Below, piece after piece: positions 58,964-64,000 of a stretch of 64,000 bases of DNA. The position numbers were made by a program, and so were the translations under genes. The notes beneath the pieces are model-generated. The model worked only from the letters and a program-made list of their open reading frames with translations, had not been told where the DNA came from and did no database searches. This stretch comes from an uncultured Bacteroidales bacterium (GTDB taxonomy: Bacteria; Bacteroidota; Bacteroidia; Bacteroidales; WCHB1-69). The stretch spans positions 1 to 64,000 of the forward strand of contig OMYJ01000010.1 of NCBI GenBank assembly GCA_900315245.1, read 5' to 3'. Each line of letters opens with the position of its first letter. Position 1 is the first letter of the stretch.

Positions 58964-61900
58964 ATGAAAAAATATATATGCTTTTTGGCACTGTTGGCGT
59001 CCATGGCACTGCCGACGTTTTCGCAAAACAATTGCGCGTATGTGATCACCATGTACGACTCGTATGGCGACGGCTGGGGTGGCTCACGAGGGTCGTTTGT
59101 TTATGTGATGCAAGGGAACACACCGGTGGACACATTTCGGGTGCACCGTACGGGCAGCCACAATGATTTCATAGAGATAGACACTCTTTGGATGCAGTCC
59201 GGGATGGAATACCGCTTCTTCTGGAAGTCGGGCGAGGATGCCCGACATGACTATGAATGCTCTTTTTTGATTCATGACTTGCAGGGGAATCGGGTCTGCC
59301 AATGCCCCGATGCCACCCTTCTTCCCGTTGGCAATGCCTTCCAAACTTTGCAATGTGGGGACGTGTGTTTTGCAACTTACTATATGGGGTATTCATTTGA
59401 AGGAACTACATTCGGAGATGAGAATCCTCAAATGTTTTACTACAACGTGGATTGCCCATACATCATTGACACGTTGCAGATTTGTGACAACCAGACCTTG
59501 ATGTTGTATGACGATGGCGGACCATTGAACTCCATTACCTATAGCTACGACCACCATAACATGGGAAAATACTTCAATTCCGCAGTAGTGCTATATTCTG
59601 ATAGTCCCAATAAGATGTTGAAATTGAGCGGTTTGTACAATTTTTATGACTTACCTTGGATGTTGACGGATGTCAGGTTGCGTGTTTTTGACGGTACCGA
59701 TACAACGGGACAGTTGTTATTCAGCAGCACGCTTGACAGTGCTGAGGTCCCTGAAATCGTATCGTTGACAGGTGCGCTGACCGTTCTGTACCAATACCAG
59801 TTTATGGATGGTATTCAATGGTTCGAACCAAGCAGCCCTTATTATGCGCAGGGCTTTGAGTTGGAGGTTTCGCTGACATCTCCGATTTTGTGTTATTCCC
59901 CTGTAAATCTCACCTTGGAGAATGAGACAGCTGACACATTGACGTTCGCTTGGACTATAGTCGGCACGGCCACGGAATGGGAAATGGAGTTCGGACCGGC
60001 GGGATTTGCACACGGCTCTGGCACTGTCGTCACAGTGAATTCGAATCCTTGCAAAATAACCTCGTTCCCGCATGGCGAAATAGTGGATTTTTACATACGT
60101 ACAAAATGCGGGGACAGCCAATATAGCAGTTGGTCAAACAAAGTACAGCGCTTTACTCCGGGTTATTATGTGATTCCGGAGAATGGGACCGACACCATCT
60201 CGCTTTGTGGAGGTCATCTCTATTTGGAAGAGTATCTGTACACTGTTAACACTACTGTGGTCATCGTACCGGACAATCCCCAACAGTTGGTCCAATTGTC
60301 AGGTTCCTACTCATGGTCTTTCTTTGATCCTTCCTTTGTTTTGAATATCTATGATGGTGCTTCGATAGAAGGGACATCCTTATTATATACTTCGGAGGGG
60401 ACTTCTGACGGGAACATCGGTGTGGTCACATCTACTTCAGGACCGCTCACATTGCAATTGTCAGGTTACGCCTATCAGGTGGAAGATTTTAATTTCTTCG
60501 TGCAATGTATAAATTATCATATGCCCATTCGTTTCCGAGTCGATTCTGTGGGACCATTTGCTGCGAGACTGGTATGGACGGAGGTTGGAACTGCTACGGA
60601 ATGGGATGTGGAATACGGTGCAGAGGGCTTCACGTTCGGAACAGGTACACTGTTACATGTCACCGACACTTTCTGTACTGTCACAGGCATCGCAATTGGG
60701 TCTGTAAATGATTTCTATGTGCGTTCCAATAGCGGACAGGGTCAAACCGGTGACTGGGCAGGCCCTGTTACCTATTTCTCCACTTCCGCCACGCCTGCCA
60801 CCTTCACCGTACCGTTGAACCAGGCTTATGCAGCGCGAATGTGCGAAGGCACAGCCCATTATGAAAACACAACGGGAAATGCGGCCTCTACTCTGCTCAC
60901 ACTCTTTCCCAAGACAGCAAATGCCTATATCTCCGTGCAGTCCCCGCCGAACTATCCGATAAGGGTGTTTGAAGGCATTGACACACTCGGTACGATTCTC
61001 GCCGCATCGAATGGATATCTCTCCGAAAGCGGACCCCTGACCATCGTGACCGACTGCAATTCAGGGGACAGCTTTGATATTTCCATCAGTTGCGATGCTT
61101 GTCCCACCCCTGACAGTCTTCGGATTGTGCGTGTGTCGGGTGACAGCGCCACGCTTGTTTGGCATGACCATAATGCGTCAAACTCTTGGGTGGTAAGCTG
61201 CTGCCTGAATGGACATCATCCTGGGAATGTCTATACCGTGACCGAACCTCGTGTCACGGTTTCCGGCTTGCAGGAAGGCAGCACCTACACAATGGAGGTC
61301 TATGCGCTTTGCGGTAATGGACTGCAATCAGGATGGCCGACCCTCACCTATATCCATTCTCCGGATGAGTATGATTTGAGTCAGGATGCCGATGAGGTGG
61401 GAATATGTGGCGGGCAAGTGACCCATCACAGCGGTTGGACCGCAGCCAACAATCGAAAAACGGTTATACTGATGCCCATGCATGAAGGAGAGTACTTACA
61501 GCTGCAAGGCACGCTCCGACAGGAATATGACCAAGGAATAGGTTTTCGCTTGCTTACCGTTTACGATGGAATGGGTACCGAAGGGACCATCCTTTATCAA
61601 AGTCAGTCAAATGGGTTTGGCGGAACCGTTGATGTTAACGATACAATTTTCATACAATCCACCACAGGCCCCTTGACATTGGTTACGAATGAATATGGAT
61701 ATTCTCAGCTGCAAATTTTCCCTGACAACCACTTTTTCCTGACAGCTTCTTGTACGGATTGCGCCATCCCAGCAGGTCTTCGGATAGATAGTCTGTCTCC
61801 CTATTCCATCACCCTCGCATGGGAGGAGACGGGCGCCGTCACCTCGTGGGATATTGAGTATGGACTTTCCGGTTTTACACCTGGTACGGGTGCGGGTACG

Positions 61901-64000
61901 CTTCTCCATGTCACCACCAATCCTTACACGGTGCAAAATATTTTTGCTGCTGGAGTGTACGACTTCTACGTCCGTTCCCATTGTAGTGATATCAGTCAAA
62001 GCGTTTTCGAGGGTCCTGTCTCACATAGGTTCCTGACAAACGGCTTCATCCCGCTTGAGGAAGGGCACCACACGATCTCGTTATGTGGCGGACATCTCTA
62101 TGATGATGGTGGTCCGGACGGGGACTACAGTAGAATATGTCATACAGAAGTGACCCTTATGCCCGAGACAACAGGAGAATATGTCCAAGTGCAGGGCTTT
62201 TGTGAAATCGGATGTCACGATACGCTTAGAATCTTTGACGGAATTGGCACAGAAGGCGAAGTGCTATATGCCTTATGTTCTGAAATTGATCCGTATGGGA
62301 ACTGTTTCCCCTTTATTAATACAGCAGATATCCCCAAAGTGGTTTCTGTCAGTGGCCCGCTCACAGTTCAGCTGATTAAAGAATACTATTACAATAATCC
62401 CGGAAGCGGGTTTGATATGGAGGTGCAGTGCATCACCTGTAAAAAACCGGTCGGGTTCGTGGCCTCTTCGGGAATGGACTCTTCCGTCACCCTCAATTGG
62501 ACGGATGTGACACCGGCAGAGTCTTGGGAATTGGAGTATGGCCCGGTAGGGTTTATCCTGGGTACGGGTATCACGGTCACAGCCAATGCCCATCCTTTTA
62601 CAGTACATTCTCTACCAATTGGCTCATACGACTTTTACGTGCGTGCCCGCTGTGACAGCACAAAAGTGAGTGATCCTGCGGGCCCCTTGACCTTTGTGTC
62701 GGGTAGTGATGATTACCTCGTATCTGTTGATGGGAAGATAACCCTGCCCCTTTGCGGAGGTTATCTGTACGACAATGGCGGGCCGGACGGGAACTATTCC
62801 GGTCCTGGCCGCATGGTGGTGACATTGGTTCCTGAAGCGCCGGGCGAGTATGTTCGCATAGAAGGAAGTTATAATCTTTCGAACCCCGACAATATTAAAG
62901 TATATGATGGTCTGAGTACGGATGGATTGCTGTTAGCGGAGATGTGGGGACATTTTCCAGAAAGCTGGAGCTGGTCGGACATAATGGCGCAGTCCATATC
63001 GGGCCCGTTGACCTTAGAGTTGGTTACGGAAAACCTGAACGGCAGTCCGGGCTTTGATTTCGAGGTCAGCTGTATGGACTGTCCCACCGCCGCAAATTTC
63101 GCGCTGACCGACAGCACGGACACCACATTCACACTGTCGTGGTGGGCGGAGAACACGGATGCCGAATGGGAGATTGAGTATGTGCGCCACAATGTGCCGA
63201 GAGGGGAAGGGGTGGTCGCCCATACCTATGCCCACTCCTATACTTATCATGTGGAGGATATGCCCGTAGGGGAAACTATCCTCGATGTATATCTCCATGC
63301 TCGTTGCGACTCGCTGAACCAGCTTTGGATTGGGCCTTTTGCCGTTATGATCCCCGGAAGGTATTCCTTGATGAATGCTGCCCGATGGGACACCATTTCC
63401 ATCTGCGGCCAGCATCTGTATGACCCCGCCGGCCCATTAGACTACTGCTGGATAGAAAACCACGAATCGATAATGGTGACCTTGATGCCTGATGCTCCCG
63501 GGAATCTTGTTCAAATACAGGGCAGCTATGGAACTACTTGGGGTCCTTTGCGCATTTATGACGGTGCAGACACCAACGGTCTCCTCCTGTTTGAGAATAG
63601 TTTTGTGGATGGCACCATCCCCACACTGCAATCCACCACCGGCCCGCTGACTATTCAGGTGGTACCCTTTGAAGGTTTGATAACCTGCGCGCTAGACCTG
63701 AATGTGAGCTGTCCCTCTTGTACACCTCCTGATGATTTCCGCGCCACCACCTACTCGTCGGGCGAGGTGGTCCTGACCTGGGAATCCGCTGGCGATACCA
63801 CGGCCATATATGAAATCGAATACGGTTCACACGGGTTTATGCACGGCTACGGCACTACCATCATCACCTCCGACAATCCATACGTGCTGACCGGTTTGGG
63901 GATGGGGACGTATGATTTCTATAGTCGGTATGTTTGCGATTCTATCGAAAGAAGTGGCTGGAGAGATATTCAGACCCTCACGGTGGGACAATACAACATT
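58964..64000 (+). CDS. Giant secreted protein of alternating CUB-like and fibronectin-III-like domains (3' end outside window)
   Basis: At least 1679 residues; the frame is open from the ATG at 58964 to the window end. It begins with a signal peptide (KKYICFLALLASMALPTFSQ). Units of about 200-230 residues then repeat: a CUB-like part (SLCGGHLYDDGGPDGDYS, LRIFDGIGTEG, SGPLTVQL and a Cys-x2-Cys end) followed by an Fn3-like part (VTLNWTDV, WELEYGPVGF, YDFYVRARCDS). Clear CUB-like entries lie at about 60205, 61400, 62080, 62750 and 63400. Such proteins in T9SS organisms normally end in a sorting domain, which is outside the window. It is probably an adhesin or extracellular-matrix protein. Confidence 0.85.
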   Translation, partial: MKKYICFLALLASMALPTFSQNNCAYVITMYDSYGDGWGGSRGSFVYVMQGNTPVDTFRVHRTGSHNDFIEIDTLWMQSGMEYRFFWKSGEDARHDYECSFLIHDLQGNRVCQCPDATLLPVGNAFQTLQCGDVCFATYYMGYSFEGTTFGDENPQMFYYNVDCPYIIDTLQICDNQTLMLYDDGGPLNSITYSYDHHNMGKYFNSAVVLYSDSPNKMLKLSGLYNFYDLPWMLTDVRLRVFDGTDTTGQLLFSSTLDSAEVPEIVSLTGALTVLYQYQFMDGIQWFEPSSPYYAQGFELEVSLTSPILCYSPVNLTLENETADTLTFAWTIVGTATEWEMEFGPAGFAHGSGTVVTVNSNPCKITSFPHGEIVDFYIRTKCGDSQYSSWSNKVQRFTPGYYVIPENGTDTISLCGGHLYLEEYLYTVNTTVVIVPDNPQQLVQLSGSYSWSFFDPSFVLNIYDGASIEGTSLLYTSEGTSDGNIGVVTSTSGPLTLQLSGYAYQVEDFNFFVQCINYHMPIRFRVDSVGPFAARLVWTEVGTATEWDVEYGAEGFTFGTGTLLHVTDTFCTVTGIAIGSVNDFYVRSNSGQGQTGDWAGPVTYFSTSATPATFTVPLNQAYAARMCEGTAHYENTTGNAASTLLTLFPKTANAYISVQSPPNYPIRVFEGIDTLGTILAASNGYLSESGPLTIVTDCNSGDSFDISISCDACPTPDSLRIVRVSGDSATLVWHDHNASNSWVVSCCLNGHHPGNVYTVTEPRVTVSGLQEGSTYTMEVYALCGNGLQSGWPTLTYIHSPDEYDLSQDADEVGICGGQVTHHSGWTAANNRKTVILMPMHEGEYLQLQGTLRQEYDQGIGFRLLTVYDGMGTEGTILYQSQSNGFGGTVDVNDTIFIQSTTGPLTLVTNEYGYSQLQIFPDNHFFLTASCTDCAIPAGLRIDSLSPYSITLAWEETGAVTSWDIEYGLSGFTPGTGAGTLLHVTTNPYTVQNIFAAGVYDFYVRSHCSDISQSVFEGPVSHRFLTNGFIPLEEGHHTISLCGGHLYDDGGPDGDYSRICHTEVTLMPETTGEYVQVQGFCEIGCHDTLRIFDGIGTEGEVLYALCSEIDPYGNCFPFINTADIPKVVSVSGPLTVQLIKEYYYNNPGSGFDMEVQCITCKKPVGFVASSGMDSSVTLNWTDVTPAESWELEYGPVGFILGTGITVTANAHPFTVHSLPIGSYDFYVRARCDSTKVSDPAGPLTFVSGSDDYLVSVDGKITLPLCGGYLYDNGGPDGNYSGPGRMVVTLVPEAPGEYVRIEGSYNLSNPDNIKVYDGLSTDGLLLAEMWGHFPESWSWSDIMAQSISGPLTLELVTENLNGSPGFDFEVSCMDCPTAANFALTDSTDTTFTLSWWAENTDAEWEIEYVRHNVPRGEGVVAHTYAHSYTYHVEDMPVGETILDVYLHARCDSLNQLWIGPFAVMIPGRYSLMNAARWDTISICGQHLYDPAGPLDYCWIENHESIMVTLMPDAPGNLVQIQGSYGTTWGPLRIYDGADTNGLLLFENSFVDGTIPTLQSTTGPLTIQVVPFEGLITCALDLNVSCPSCTPPDDFRATTYSSGEVVLTWESAGDTTAIYEIEYGSHGFMHGYGTTIITSDNPYVLTGLGMGTYDFYSRYVCDSIERSGWRDIQTLTVGQYNI

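Noticed and set aside
1..64000. A DGR reverse transcriptase or template repeat to go with the SUMF1-like target
   Set aside because: No reverse-transcriptase motif and no A-rich copy of the variable region were found by eye in the window.

Overview
The window looks like chromosome of an uncultured gut- or rumen-type member of the order Bacteroidales. The evidence is the repeated Bacteroidetes promoter signature (a TAnnTTTG -7 box, often with TTG about 18-20 nt upstream), the weak use of Shine-Dalgarno sites, type IX secretion (T9SS) C-terminal sorting domains, a TonB-dependent receptor with a carboxypeptidase-regulatory N-terminal domain, FISUMP lipoproteins, a DUF4290 protein, and a GH29 fucosidase. 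Most of the window is ordinary core genome with accessory patches. The species cannot be named from the sequence alone.

Layout. 1-2.04 kb: the 3' end of an Rhs gene, an AT-rich tip, a candidate membrane immunity gene and a displaced Rhs-core fragment. 2.07-6.0 kb: a FISUMP lipoprotein, then lepA and ribBA on the minus strand. 6.1-11.4 kb: a radical-SAM gene and its usual DUF4130 partner, separated by a MntA/HepT toxin-antitoxin pair, a broken IS5-type transposase and a secreted SUMF1-like protein with a DGR-like C-terminus. 11.5-13.8 kb: a T9SS-sorted esterase and prfB with its programmed +1 frameshift. 14.0-15.8 kb: a kinase-TM-leucine-rich-repeat protein. 15.9-25.7 kb: an accessory island with two small DNA-binding-type proteins, a decayed AbiE-like remnant, hairpin-rich DNA, a DUF2971/nuclease-like fusion, a 1606-residue surface protein and two small membrane proteins, several of them sharing one repeated upstream element. 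25.7-26.8 kb: an HUH (Y1) transposase bracketed by REP-like palindromes. 26.9-35.7 kb: tcdA, an NSS transporter, an ABC exporter with a DUF4290 gene, a polyprenyl sugar transferase, a lipoprotein and a DMT transporter. 35.8-48.8 kb: a TonB receptor, FISUMP lipoprotein, fucosidase, diacylglycerol-kinase-like protein, coiled-coil nuclease-like protein, LtaS-like sulfatase, SPFH/ribbon-helix-helix pair and patatin-barrel protein. 49-57.4 kb: kdd, an M49-like peptidase, recF, two tRNAs, and a GtrA / FAD oxidoreductase / GT-C membrane operon. 57.5-64 kb: two large secreted proteins, the second running off the window.

The most unusual signal is not a gene. Intergenic DNA here carries many short tandem arrays that nearly all have a 7-bp period although their unit sequences differ. 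They abut stop codons or lie a few bases upstream of start codons. One version (AATAACC-type, preceded by GCTTC) sits 6-8 nt before the ATG of three unlinked genes: lepA, prfB and the DUF4130 gene. Other leads are the REP-like palindromes around the HUH transposase, a set of hairpins with compensating stem changes, and a TGGGTCAAAA direct-repeat element upstream of several accessory genes.
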